A stretch of DNA of 64,000 bases from Piper betle (taxonomy: Eukaryota > Streptophyta > Magnoliopsida > Piperales > Piperaceae), in contig JAURVB010014573.1 in assembly GCA_033002965.1 (NCBI GenBank), forward strand, positions 62,001 to 126,000, written 5' to 3'. How positions within the stretch are numbered: position 1 is the stretch's first letter; each line of letters begins with the position of its first letter. The position numbers and the translations under genes are program-made. The notes below the pieces were generated by a model. That model made no database searches and was not told the DNA's origin. It saw only the letters and a list, made by a program, of their open reading frames with translations. Positions 10,860 through 21,499 of the stretch are shown in pieces.

Positions 10860-11513
10860 TTCGTCGTTTAAGGCCTCCCCAAAGCAGAGACGAGACAGAA
10901 AACGAAGAGCGGCTCGCCGGACATTGGCCAGGGGTTCAACCACTCCATTGTTACCACCTTTCTTTCCTGCTCTCATCATGTCGCTCACCAGGAGCTTCAT
11001 GTCTTCTTCGTGAAAACGTGCCTGCGCCGAAACAAGGGCGGGGCCGAGAGGCCCGTGATGCAGCCCTCGCCGGAGTGACTGGCATTGTGGCCCAGCGTCG
11101 TAGGCGACGACGGTGTTGTGGTCGGCGTTGAACAAGTGCGAGAGCTTGGAGAGCACCCGGCCTGCGAAGTCCGGCGACTTGGTGACGAGGACCTCCCATG
11201 CAAGGTCGGCGTCGCTGACGGCGATCATGGGGCCCCAGGTGCCGACCCAGATGGTCATGGCGCGGTCGTGGGACTGGGTGAGCTTGGCGAGCTTGTGGTG
11301 GACCAGCTCCCCGCCTTTGTTGAGCTGGTGCAGGTTGCCGATGATGGGCAGCTTTGGAGGGCCGTCTGGCCACTCGGTAGAACTGTGGTTTCTAGGTGCT
11401 GCACCCTTCCCAGCTCCCAAAGAAATCCTTCCCAAGAACATGCCAAGGAAGAAGAAGATGATGCTCACAAATGCAGAGAACAGAGCTGGGTCGACCCATT
11501 GAGCTTGCTTCAT
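10860..11513 (-). pseudogene. P450 exon 1 (membrane anchor to helix F region)
   Basis: 218 codons, starting at the ATG at 11513 (MKQAQWVDPALF...). The frame is open further upstream, but the added residues are serine/histidine-rich and unlike a P450 N-terminus, so the later ATG is preferred. It holds the hydrophobic anchor, the proline-rich hinge, WVGTWGPMIAVSDADLAWEVL (beta-1 and helix B) and DFAGRVL. It ends ...LCFGEALNDE at a GT donor (10859-10858), giving a phase-0 intron. No disabling change is visible in this exon, though DAGPQCQSL stands where YGPxWxSL is usual. Confidence 0.8.
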
Positions 11514-11575
11514 GCTTTTGCTTATAAAAGATTGTGGAAATGAGCATTGAGAATGAGAGTGCCTTGATTGTGTAG

Positions 11576-11583
11576 ATATATAT
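11576..11583 (-). promoter_or_regulatory. Possible TATA box of the P450
   Basis: The minus strand reads TATATATC about 63 bp upstream of the chosen ATG, a plausible spacing for a short 5' leader. A second TATAAG lies only about 10 bp before the ATG and is too close to serve. Confidence 0.4.
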
Positions 11584-11619
11584 GCGTGGATGCTAAGGGG
11601 TGGGTGCATTGTGGATCTG

Positions 11620-12240
11620 TTGAGTTCACCGTTCTTAATTCATGTGATGCCGTACTTGTCATGCACCATGAGTCGAGTTAAGCTTTCTGGAAATTAGGTG
11701 GATATTTTTGGCCTATTGGGCCGGTTGGCATGTTACAGGAGGTTTCTGACTTGAGAATTGGAAGAGATTTGAAGATCGCAACCACCAAACGAGATTTGAA
11801 GACCGCAACTACCAAAGCAATGTGCCGAGAAGGATGGTCCATGGGGCCATCTCCGGTTGTCATGTGGCATGCGCCGGTGGATTATGTATGCCAACGCACG
11901 CATAATTTTTCTTTTCAAGGATATCTGAAACAATGACAACAAAGTCTTCAAAAAAAAAATGAAACGGGAATAATAAGTGTTTTTCTGGGGTAATTTAGAA
12001 CACGGTTGACATATATAATAAATTAATTGGCAAGATATAGTGATATATACGATTTATATCGGATAAATTTTAATATTATATATAAACTATAATTAAATAA
12101 TGAGATAAACTATAATAATTTAATATTTTAGATTAAACTAAGAATGACTTTTAAAATATATCTTATTTGAATGAATAGATGAAGTATAATTATTTGCTTT
12201 AATTTTATATATTTTTAAGATAATTAGATAGACTTTTATT
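11620..12240. other. Upstream region of the P450 with a short direct repeat
   Basis: Mostly AT-rich spacer. A motif of about 27 bp (GAGATTTGAAGATCGCAACC...) occurs twice in tandem at roughly 11765-11818. No gene is recognised. Confidence 0.5.
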
Positions 12241-12960
12241 AGTAGGAAGTTAAAAGTTAAGGTTAGCCGGGTTTGAAACTATGACCTGAGTTACAAAAAT
12301 CGGCTGATTTCACTTCGGAATCGGCCGATTTAACTCGGTTCAATGCAAAACCACGTCAAAATGCCCGAAGAATCGATTTGGGGGGGCGAGGGGCGGGAAA
12401 GACCAGGGCTGGGGTGGAGACAGGAGCGTGACAGGCACCGAGGGGGGTAGACCAGGGTGTGGGGGAGATGGGCTCGGCGGACAACGGGGACGGGGCTGGG
12501 GGAGGAGAGTCAAGGGCGGCAGGGGTGGTGACTGGCGTGAGAAGAGAGGGTGGGAGACCGGCGCGTGCAAGCAGCGGGGAACAGGTTTGTGGGCGGTAGT
12601 GGGCGGGGCAGCGTGGGGAGAGAGAATGGGGGGAGGGAGGAAGAAACAGTGGTGGCATTCTCATAATTAAAAGTTAACTCGACTCCGACTCAAGTAAAAA
12701 ATAATAACTAATTCCAAATAATTTAAAAAAATACAAAAAATATGAAAAAAAATATCATAAAATATAATACACATCATAACATAAAAATGACATCAGAATG
12801 ATATATTCTATAATTAATAACCTACCAATTTTGATTAAGTTGAAATTTTTATGTATGACCGATTCAACTGAACCAATTCAAACTAATTTGATCCGATTTA
12901 ATGACTCATTCGAAAATCGATTCAGATCCTGATTCTGATTTTTACAACTATGCACGTGAC
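12241..12960. repeat. Probable non-autonomous repeat with G-rich core
   Basis: Short motifs of the CGATT/CGGTT kind flank a core (12375-12650) that is extremely G-rich on the plus strand, with many runs of three or more G. The open frames across it on both strands are by-products of this composition. The arrangement resembles a small DNA transposon, but I cannot define its ends. Confidence 0.3.
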
Positions 12961-13140
12961 CTTCTACGAGGGAAAATTATTTTTATTGATTTTTTAAAAA
13001 AATTGATGTTAGCAACATTCAAGCCTACAACCTTCTACAAGAGGTATTTTTTATTGTATTTTTTAGATATTTCTCATATTTTGATTGACTACTTTTAATC
13101 TAAAGTCAATATTGTGTTCCACTTTTATTAATAAATAATA

Positions 13141-14640
13141 CACTACAGGAAAAATGACATTATGTCACTAACAAATTTGTCATTGAAAAATGATAATAAA
13201 AAATTAGTCACCAATTAGAATCAATATAGAAATCTGTCTCCATTTTGTTACCAATCTTTGGTTGATAAATTATTTGCCACCGAATTGCAACAAAAATGAC
13301 CATGTCAAAAATATAAGCAACCAAAATTTACCCACTGAAAAGTAAGTGGTGCATTTTTTAAAAATTTTCACCCAATTATTACCAAAATTTTGGTATTAAA
13401 ATTATTTTGCCACTATTTTGACACCAAAAATTCGGTGTCAAAAATACAAGCTACCAAAATTTAGCTTCCTAAAAATCGGTGGTTCATTTTTTAAAATTTG
13501 TCACTGAACAATCTTCAAAATTTCGGTGTCAAAGTTAGTTTGCCACTGTTTTGATACCAAAATTTCAATGTCAACAATACAAGCCGCCAATATTATGCCA
13601 CAAAAAAATTAGTGGTGCATTTTTTGAAAATTTGTCACCAAATTGTCACCGAAATTGTGGTGTCAAAATTAGTTTGCCACCATTATGCCAAAGAATAAAA
13701 TAAAATTTAAAAAATGGCGCCAATTTTGGCACCATAATTTGGTCACACACCATTCCTTGCCTCGTGAATACTGTAGCATTTAATGGCTATGTGTTGGCAC
13801 GCACGGCCTGATGTTGAGTGTTTCCAACACTGGGCCACACAACCTTTTGTGTCCTCGCCGTGGCTAGCACTGCCACACCACCTCGACTCACCGCAATTGC
13901 CGCTTTGTCATAGACAATGCCTTGCGGCAGACACCGCGTTGTCATTGCCGCCTTGGCCTCACCGCCCTGCCCATGACTACAGTCACTCTTTGGAGGCCTT
14001 GAGGCCTCACCGCCACGCGGTCCTCATCAACCACAGATGCTGTTCGCCACGCATGTGCACTGGTATGCTAGCGCCCACGTGGGCAAGGCATTAAGTCTAA
14101 GTAATTGTGGGGACTAGGCTTAACTGTAAATAATTTAGGATTGGTTAAACCGAGGGGTACAATAAAACTTTGGGCATCTATCCTAAGCCAATGTCCAACA
14201 GTAGAAATTCGTTCATCAATGATCGCACATTTGTGATGGCTATTTTCAGTCATAAATTAGTAATGGACATGTGACCGTGTTGAAATAGAATAACTTTGTG
14301 ACTGTATTGTGACTACAAATGGAGTCGCAACATTTAAACAAAATTCAGTAACCATTTTGTGAGCAATTAGTGACCACAAATTTTGTAACCGAAAACAACA
14401 TTTGCTATGCTATTGCTAGGTTATGAAGAAACTGCATGTTTATAATTATATTTAAATTTACGATCAGACAAGTCGATTGCAAACTGGCCACAATTTTTGT
14501 AACTAGAAATTATGATTGCTAAGTTATGAATAAACTGTGCGTTTATAATTATATTTAAATTTATGACAGGAAATATCAGTCACAAGTCGGTTGCAATTTT
14601 TGTAACTAGAATAACGACGGCTGGTTTATGAAGAAATTAC
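13141..14640. mobile_element. CACTA-like DNA transposon remnant
   Basis: Starts with CACTACAGGAAAAATG, the type of terminus seen in plant CACTA (En/Spm) elements. Subterminal repeats follow at 13330-13700: several copies of a CACCAAAATTTCGGTGTCAAAATTAG-type unit broken by TTTGCCAC. The other side (14404-14640) has two and a half copies of a ~103-bp unit (GTTATGAAGAAACTG...TTTTTGTAACTAGAA). The middle (13783-14094) is GC-rich without a recognisable transposase. I found no matching inverted terminus on the right, so it is probably non-autonomous and truncated. Confidence 0.5.
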
Positions 14641-15690
14641 GCTTATAAATTTAGGGTTGCTAAATGAAAGAGCCGAGTTGTGCTCAAACTCAACTTGAAT
14701 AGCTCGAAATTTGTTTAAATTTGACTCAGAAATTGATCAAATTTTTAGCATATATGCTGAAATCAATTCGAACATTTTGAATATGTTTAAACTGTTAAAT
14801 TTTGAAGAGCTCAAAACCAACTCGATCATAAGGTTGAAAATAACTTGTTTGGGAAAAATACATACACTTTTAGAGATTAAAATTAACAAAAATGATCTAT
14901 CAACATATTTATATAAGCTATCTAAATAATAAAACATTTTTTCAAGTTTCAATGATATTTTAATTTTTTTTTACAAAATACCTAAGACAATTCAACAATA
15001 TATGTTTTCAAAAATATAAAATACTTATATAAACAAAACAAGACAAGAAGGCATGAAATAGGTGGTTAATATTAGGTTATCTAACGATCCTTGCTGGCTG
15101 GTGGGAGTGCTTTCTGCTTGCAAGGTTGCTGCACTATAGGACAAGTAGCTCAGGCCGAGATGTCCTGTTCACAACTTTCTTGTCAGTTTAATACAAATTT
15201 TCCCATCAAAAGTTGAGCTTAAAACTACTTAGTTATATTTTTATTGTTGTTTCTTTATATATATGTGTGTGTGTGTGTTTGTGTTTGTGTGGTGAACTAG
15301 GTAGGGTATTTAAAATTATCTCTAATATACTGGTTAATACTTAACTATAATAGGCCAAGACATGAGTTTCTTTCCCTGATTTAGTAATCTTTTATTTTCT
15401 TGGTACTCTTAAATGAGAGTATCTATATTTTTATGAGGCGTGCCTTTTTAGAGAAGGATGCACTTCTTAGTTGTAATTTTTAAAGAAATTGTTTTTTTTT
15501 CTTTAGAATATCCATGCACAACACAGACAGATATTTTCACTTGATAAATGTCCTACAAAATCATTTAGTATTATTAGCGCTCATAACTACACATATATAA
15601 TTTCCAAAACTAATAGCTTTCCAGCTAGTTTAGGTGCCGCCACCTGATAGGTATATGCCAAGATAATAGCATTAGTAAAAATAAAAATAG
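14641..15690. other. AT-rich intergenic DNA
   Basis: No gene recognised. It contains a short mixed TA/TG microsatellite near 15258-15290. Confidence 0.4.
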
Positions 15691-15921
15691 ACCAGTGCAA
15701 GTAGGGTTACTAATTGAGCTTAGCCAGCTCGTAAGCATTTGGCGTTCGGCTCGGTTCGACTCAACTCGAAACTAAATATTTAAATGCTCAAGCTCGAACT
15801 CGACTCGAACTTGAATCCTTTGAGTCGAGTTTGAGTAAGGTAGTGTTCAATTCGACTCAACTCGAAATTGACTCATAGCTTGACTTGAACTCTATTTGAT
15901 AAAATAATATAATAATATAGT

Positions 15922-15967
<46 letters not shown>

Positions 15968-16330
15968 TAATAAGTTTGATTGTAACTAGTTATATTTATT
16001 TATATACAATAAAATAAGAAAGAAGTGAGATAATTGAAATGGTAAGTATTGTAGTTAAGGCTTGAGGTTGTGGGTTCAAGTTATATTGATTATATTTTAA
16101 GTCAAATACTTTTAACATTTAATCGAGCTGATTTTGAGCTTACAAACGAGTCGGGTTTGAGCTCGTAAAAATTAAACATTAGAAGTGTATTTGAGCTTGA
16201 GTCAAACTCGAATGCATAAAAGATATTCAAGCCGAATTTGAACATATATGTTTAAAACTCGTTCGATGAATTTTGAATTATTCAAGCTAAGTATGAATGC
16301 AAATTGAGATTGACTTACTTGCTCGTTTAT
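15691..16330. repeat. Repeat rich in CTCGA/ACTCGA motifs
   Basis: Many short copies of ACTCGAACT, GCTCGA and GAGTCGAG in both orientations surround a (TA)n tract. Related motifs occur at 14660-14830. This looks like a widespread small plant repeat, but no termini could be fixed. Confidence 0.4.
15925..15962. repeat. (TA)n microsatellite
   Basis: Uninterrupted TA dinucleotides over about 38 bp. Confidence 0.95.
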
Positions 16331-17429
16331 TGTAAGCAACTGTGAAGCAATTAATGATTCCCACAATGTGGTCCACATGGATGAAATACTTTTATGAAAA
16401 GAAAACGTGGCCCAAGCTTATTGTTTTCACCTCCCTATCAAGGAAGGAAAGTCATCATTTAGAATCCTAATGTGCGTAACCAATAAAGGGCTAATAATCC
16501 ACACAAATGACTTCTGTCTTTTTAGTTTGCGAATAGACATCATTGCCAAAGCCTATTTCGGGAAAGGAGAGGAGTGGAAAAAGTGGCATCTGGCAAAGCA
16601 TTTGTAGGCAAAAGCTTCCAATCGTCTCCATTTTCATATGGACCGACGTTTTAAGGAGACCACAAGATTGTAATAATCAAAATTCAATATTCTTCATCAG
16701 TGGATGTAGGATGTAACCAAATAGAAAAATAGGGTACGCATCCAACAGCGTGCATTCTTCAATTAAAAATTTTATTTCGGGATTTCAAGTAGGGGAAAAA
16801 ATCCAATTGCAATTCCCATCTCAACAATTACTTGATAATCACGTACAACCATATTCCAGATTTGAAGCTGTTTGTCTGTTTTCTTTTCTCCTCTCGTGGG
16901 ACCATGATGCTCATGTGGCGTGGCTTTGGATTTTTTTTTTGTCTCTTTAGGGAAGGCCATTTCTCTGGCCTGGGAGTAGCAGGGAGAACAGGGAGGGTAC
17001 AAATTTGATGGGGCAGTCAGATGAAGGAGTCTAGGAGGCAAAGAGCGGCGTGGAAAAAACTCGAGAGAAACACATATGCATCGCCCTCTTCCTCCCCCTC
17101 TATTTTGTCGTGCCACCACCAACAACCTCACCGCCAGCCACTCGCTGGCCAGTGCTATTGCTGCCTCGCCACCGACTACATTCCTTCCCTCAACAAAATG
17201 CCACCGCCGACGGTCGGGAAATAGAGGAAGTGGCCAACATAGGGGGACCTATGGCGGTGGCGAACGCATGAACCAGGGTGTGGGAGTTGGGATTGGTGAG
17301 GATGGGGCGTAAAATGCGTGACTGAGGCGGTGGCGTGGGGAGGGGGAAGGAACCGGGGAGGGAGGGGGGAGCAGTGGACGGACGTCGGAGATGGGGACAC
17401 CCATGAAAATAGAGGGGGGGGGGGTGGAA
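16331..17429. other. Intergenic DNA ending in a G-rich tract
   Basis: No gene recognised. Between 17310 and 17425 the plus strand is dominated by runs of G, and open frames there on both strands are low-complexity artefacts. Confidence 0.4.
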
Positions 17430-17568
17430 TGTGGCATGGGTAGGGAAAATCCGAGGGGTGGGGGAATATGGTAAATGATTGATGGCCGCTGGATTTCATC
17501 AAGCAGCCATCAATCAGGTGCGTTGCCTGCGCTGCAAAAGGCAGGCAGTGCACCACAATCTTCCCCCC

Positions 17569-17628
<60 letters not shown>
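17569..17628. repeat. (AT)n(GT)n microsatellite, first copy
   Basis: About six AT followed by a long run of GT dinucleotides, inside the first A block of the tandem array. Confidence 0.95.
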
Positions 17629-17629
<1 letters not shown>

Positions 17630-18138
17630 ATGTAATTGAATGAATAAAGGTTTTTCTATGTTTTTGTGAATGGACTGTGGGTATGGAGGACCTCAAATAA
17701 AAAAATTAGACTATATTGTGATGTCAGTAATTTAGCATAAATAGTTGAGGATATTATATAGAGGAAAATGCCTAGAAATTGACCTGGGTGTACATAAATA
17801 ATCAACACTAAAGGCTAAGGATGTGTAAGAATATATCTCTGTGTGTGTTTATAATGTAGTTGAATGAATAAAGGTTTTTCTATGCTTTTTTGTGAATGGA
17901 CTGTGGGTGTGGAGGACCTCGAATAAAAAAATTAGACTATGTTAGTTTGATGTCGGTAATTTAGCATAAATAGTTGAGGATATATAAGAGCAAATGTCTA
18001 GAAATTGATGGCATGGGTAGGGAAAATCCGAGGGGGTGGGGGAATATGGTAAATGATTGATGGCCGCTGGATTTCATCAAGCAGCCATCAATCAGACATC
18101 AGCCCTGCGCTGCAAAAGAGCAGGCAGTGCCTATTTCC

Positions 18139-18139
<1 letters not shown>

Positions 18140-18193
<54 letters not shown>

Positions 18194-18217
18194 CGTGTGT
18201 GCGCGCGTGTGTGTGTT
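18140..18217. repeat. (AT)n(GT)n microsatellite, second copy
   Basis: Same position in the second A block. The AT part is longer and the GT part is broken by GC steps (GTGCGTGTGTGCGCGCGTG). Confidence 0.95.
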
Positions 18218-18650
18218 TATAACGCAATCGAATGACTAAAGGTTTTCTATGTTTTTTGTGAATGGACCTGCTTGGGTATAGGAGGACCTCAAATAAAAAA
18301 AATTAGACTATATTGATGATGTCAGTAATTTAGCATAAATAGTTGAGGATATATAAGAGAAAATGCTAGAAATTGACCTGGGTGTACATAAATAATCAAC
18401 ACTAAAGGCTAAGGAGATGTGTAAGAATATATCTCTGTGTGTGTTTATAATGTAGTTGAATGAATAAAGGTTTTTCTATGTTTTTTTGTGAATGGACTGT
18501 GGGTATGGAGGAACTAGAATAAAAAGATTAGACTATATTGTGATGTCAGTAATTTAGCATAAATAGTTGAGGATATATAAGAGCAAATGTCTAGAAATTG
18601 ACCTGGGTGTACATAAATAATCAACACTAAAGGCTAAGGATGTGTAAGAA

Positions 18651-19306
18651 TTCAAATCCATAAATGAGTACCAAATACATAAGTTGATGATGAGCTAAAT
18701 GGTTACTTATTTTCATTGATGGTGATTGCATACAGTTATGTTATTGTTATACTATTGATATTTGATGACGAACACTCTATATCGAGATTAACTTGAAATT
18801 AATCATATTTTCTTATTATTGTTTACTTATATATATGAGTAGAAGACTCAACACTTATGTTGGTACTAAGCGAACAACTTATATTGTTCGCAGGTAGTGG
18901 AGGCTCAGGGTAAGTGACAAGATGAAGAAATCAGCACTTAAGAGTTTTTTTATTATTTGCATTATTAGTTGGTAGAAAAGACTGCCTATAGTATTGGACA
19001 TCTTTGCTAATTTGGTATATTGGAATTGGATATATTATTTCTAATTATCAACTTATTATTAGTATATATTGTGGATATTGATAATGATCGACACATTTAT
19101 ATTTTATTCTGCTTTCTACTCATGGTACACTCCTATTATTTAATTACTATTTAAGTAATGATCTAGCCCTTGGATTCTTGTTAATATGAAAAAGGGTGGG
19201 TCATTACACATGGCCACATTGAGATTATTATCCTTCACAATTAAGTTTTCTTTGGATAAGGTAAATGGAGGGAGGGGATGAGGTGGTGAGGGTGTATATA
19301 TATGTA
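18651..19306. other. Intergenic DNA, possible LTR remnant
   Basis: No gene. The phrase AAAAAGGGTGGGTCATTACA near 19190 is reminiscent of the end of Gypsy-type LTR elements, but no second copy or primer site was found. Confidence 0.3.
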
Positions 19307-19500
19307 TGTTTGGACAGGAAGGAATATGAATGTGGAAGGGAGGGTGTATATTTTTTGCTAGGGAATATTTAGGGGTGACAACCCATTGAACATTCAGTTT
19401 GTGTTTGGACAGGGAAGGAATATGAATGTGGAAGGGAGGGTATATATTTTTTGCTAGGGAATATTTAGGGGTGACAACCCATTGAACATTCAGTTTGTGT
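19307..19500. repeat. 95-bp tandem duplication
   Basis: TGTTTGGACAGG...ATTCAGTTTG at 19307-19401 is repeated almost perfectly at 19402-19496, with only a few differences (for example GGTGTATA against GGTATATA). Such similarity implies a young duplication. Confidence 0.9.
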
Positions 19501-19564
19501 TAAAAAATAAACTTAAATTATTGTATAATTAAGTTTCATCTTAATACAAATGCTTGAGTAAAAT

Positions 19565-20105
19565 TTATTGGGCCCCAAAAGGGACTTGAAACAAGCCTCA
19601 CGCACCTCTCTTAATCTAAAAATTAGTTTAGGGAATGAAGTTTTTCCATAAGCCTATATATAAGACACTGATCTTCACCAAAACTTATGTGAGACTAACC
19701 CAATAATTCTCCCCCTCACACATCAAACCATTCGAATCATCTCTACCTCACACATGCTGGATCCGCATGTTTCAGTGAAGCTATAAGAAATTGCAATTCA
19801 GGCTAATCTAATGTTAATATAAGGCCCCTTATTCATCAAGCCACTAAAATCATCTTCACGTCACCCATGTAGTAGCTGATATAATTTTGACCAGCTGACT
19901 TACCATGAGGTAAATTGGGCTAATACTAAAGCCCACCTAGTTCTGATGCTACTGTTGGGCCTTTTGGACCCCTAAAAAGATACTTGAAACAAGTATAACG
20001 GGTCTCTTTTAATCCAAAAGCTAGTCTAGGAAATAAGGTTTTTATATTATCCAATATATAAGTTACTTATCTTCCCTAGAATTGATGTGAGACTAATCTA
20101 ACAAA
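19565..20105. repeat. Diverged pair of direct repeats
   Basis: TTGGGCCCCAAAAGGGACTT at 19568 and TTGGGCCTTTTGGACCCCTA at 19949 each introduce about 140 bp of related sequence (CTTGAAACAAG, CTCTTTTAATC, GATGTGAGACTAA). The pair may be two remnants of one LTR or dispersed repeat. Confidence 0.5.
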
Positions 20106-20558
20106 ATTGATTAACTTAAAATAAATTAAAATAGATAATTATTGAAAATAAAGGGATATACGTAAATCATATATAAAAATTTCTCATATATGCTAAATAG
20201 TTATAATAAAATAACAACCACATAATGAGGCCAAAGCAACATAATAATTTTCAATTATATTATGCACATTTTAACTACCCTCTAAGCCATCATGTCTCCA
20301 AACTTATACGCCCGATCTTTAGAGACTCAATATAAACTAAGTCAAATATAATACAAGCAACCAAATGCATACTTGATTAATTTCTTATATTTCATGTATA
20401 GCCACAAATACTACTTAATCTTATGTTCGGGCAACCTACTACCCATGGTAGTCATCATGGTAGCAGCACTATAACTACCGTAAGTGCCCCCACATTACTC
20501 GACCAACTAAATTTTGATAGGGGTCCATCATCTTGTTCTCAAAAGTAGCACAATGAAC
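20106..20558. other. AT-rich spacer
   Basis: Nothing recognised on either strand. Confidence 0.4.
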
Positions 20559-21480
20559 TGTTGGCATTTTGAGATAGAGTGGGGTGCATCTCTAGCTCGA
20601 TCATATGTCATTAGAGAGTTTATGTAGAGTTAGATATAAGGTGTTATTTATTGTGAGCCAAAATTTATTTGCAAGCTTGCTTAGTTAGTTTGTTGTTGAG
20701 GCTTTTCCTATATATTTATGTGCAATATAATTTCATGTTATGATCATGAAGTTTACTCTATGATAATTTTAGAAAAACTAGAGCCAAAAAGAATTAACAT
20801 GAATTTAGTTGATTTAATATTGTCAATTTGGATTCGGATTGAATTGAGAATTGAAATATTTGATTGATCTCGAGCTCGGTCTTGGTCATATTTGACCGTT
20901 TATGAAGATCAATGCAAAGCCTTGGGACTTTGCGAAAGGAGTTTTTAGTTGGTTAAGGTGTCTCAACCACTTTCATTGAAGTTTTTATTGGAGTTTGAAG
21001 AATGTTCTTAAATGAGGGGAGCCTTTGTTTGAATTTGAATCGGAAGGCATTCTCTATATAAGGTGGAAGCTTGGTGATAGCTAAGTGAGAGCTTTTGGTT
21101 AGAGAACCTTTGATTAGAGACGAAAATTCAAGATTGGTTGAAGTGTTCTAAGTGGTAAAAGTTCAGTTAAGGTTGTAAGCTGTAGTGGGAGAAAACTTTG
21201 GATAAGCTTCATCAATTATCAACTCTACGTTTCAAGAGATTGAGTGATACTTGGTGTATATCTTGTAATCTCTTGAGTGATTGTGAAAGATTTATTGATC
21301 TTGTGAGAAATTATTTGTGAACAAGATCAGGTGTGATCTTGTATTGTGTGGTTTCACTAGCGGTCGTGTTATACTTTGGGTGTGGAATAGTGTGATTGTT
21401 GCAAGTGTGAGTGTTGGTTGGCTTGTAAAGTCAAGTTTGAGGCCATAGAGCTTCCTTTTTCTTGTTTATATATTCTAACA
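20559..21480 (+). repeat. Copia-type LTR, probably solo
   Basis: Starts TGTTGGCATTTTGAG and ends TATATTCTAACA, the usual TG...CA termini of a Copia LTR (922 bp). A promoter-like TCTCTATATAAGGTGG lies near 21052-21067. Neither a primer site, a partner LTR nor a clear 5-bp duplication was found. It abuts a minus-strand Gypsy gag that loses its pol at this point. Confidence 0.5.
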
Positions 21481-21499
21481 TTTAATTTCTTTTAAGTTG

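Larger units (their letters stand above)
2832..11513 (-). pseudogene. Cytochrome P450 pseudogene, CYP719-like, split by a Copia element
   Basis: Two-exon plant microsomal P450 read on the minus strand, about 510 codons without the insertion. Visible in order: an N-terminal membrane anchor (ALFSAFVSIIFFFLGMFLG), a proline-rich hinge (WPDGPPKLPIIGNL), helix-C region (SLRRGLHHG), I-helix GADSTASTT, K-helix ETMR (the ExxR pair), a PERF region, and the haem loop LPLGGGMRACAGMEVGKL with the ligand cysteine. Serine in place of the first threonine of the I-helix motif and the GMRxCAGMEVGK haem loop resemble CYP719, whose members close methylenedioxy bridges on alkaloid or phenylpropanoid substrates; this assignment is from memory of the family. 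The gene is dead: a TAG in the PERF motif, two compensating frameshifts early in exon 2, and a Copia insertion twelve codons before the end. Confidence 0.85.
17430..18650. repeat. Two-level tandem repeat with embedded microsatellites
   Basis: A ~200-bp block (GGCATGGGTAGGGAAAATCC ... (AT)n(GT)n) at about 17430-17628 recurs at about 18011-18215, an offset of about 580 bp. Each is followed by ~225-bp units starting TATAATGTA(A/G)TTGAATGAAT, found at 17626, 17849, 18216 and 18446. The unit at 17849 is cut short by the return of the first block. So the array is A-B-B(short)-A-B-B. Confidence 0.85.

Noticed and set aside
11085..11543. Forward open frames of 129 and 152 codons
   Set aside because: Shadows of P450 exon 1, which has the membrane anchor, hinge and family motifs on the minus strand.
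12340..12670. Three overlapping open frames rich in Pro/Ser or Gly/Arg
   Set aside because: They follow from the extreme G-richness of one strand; no start context or domain.
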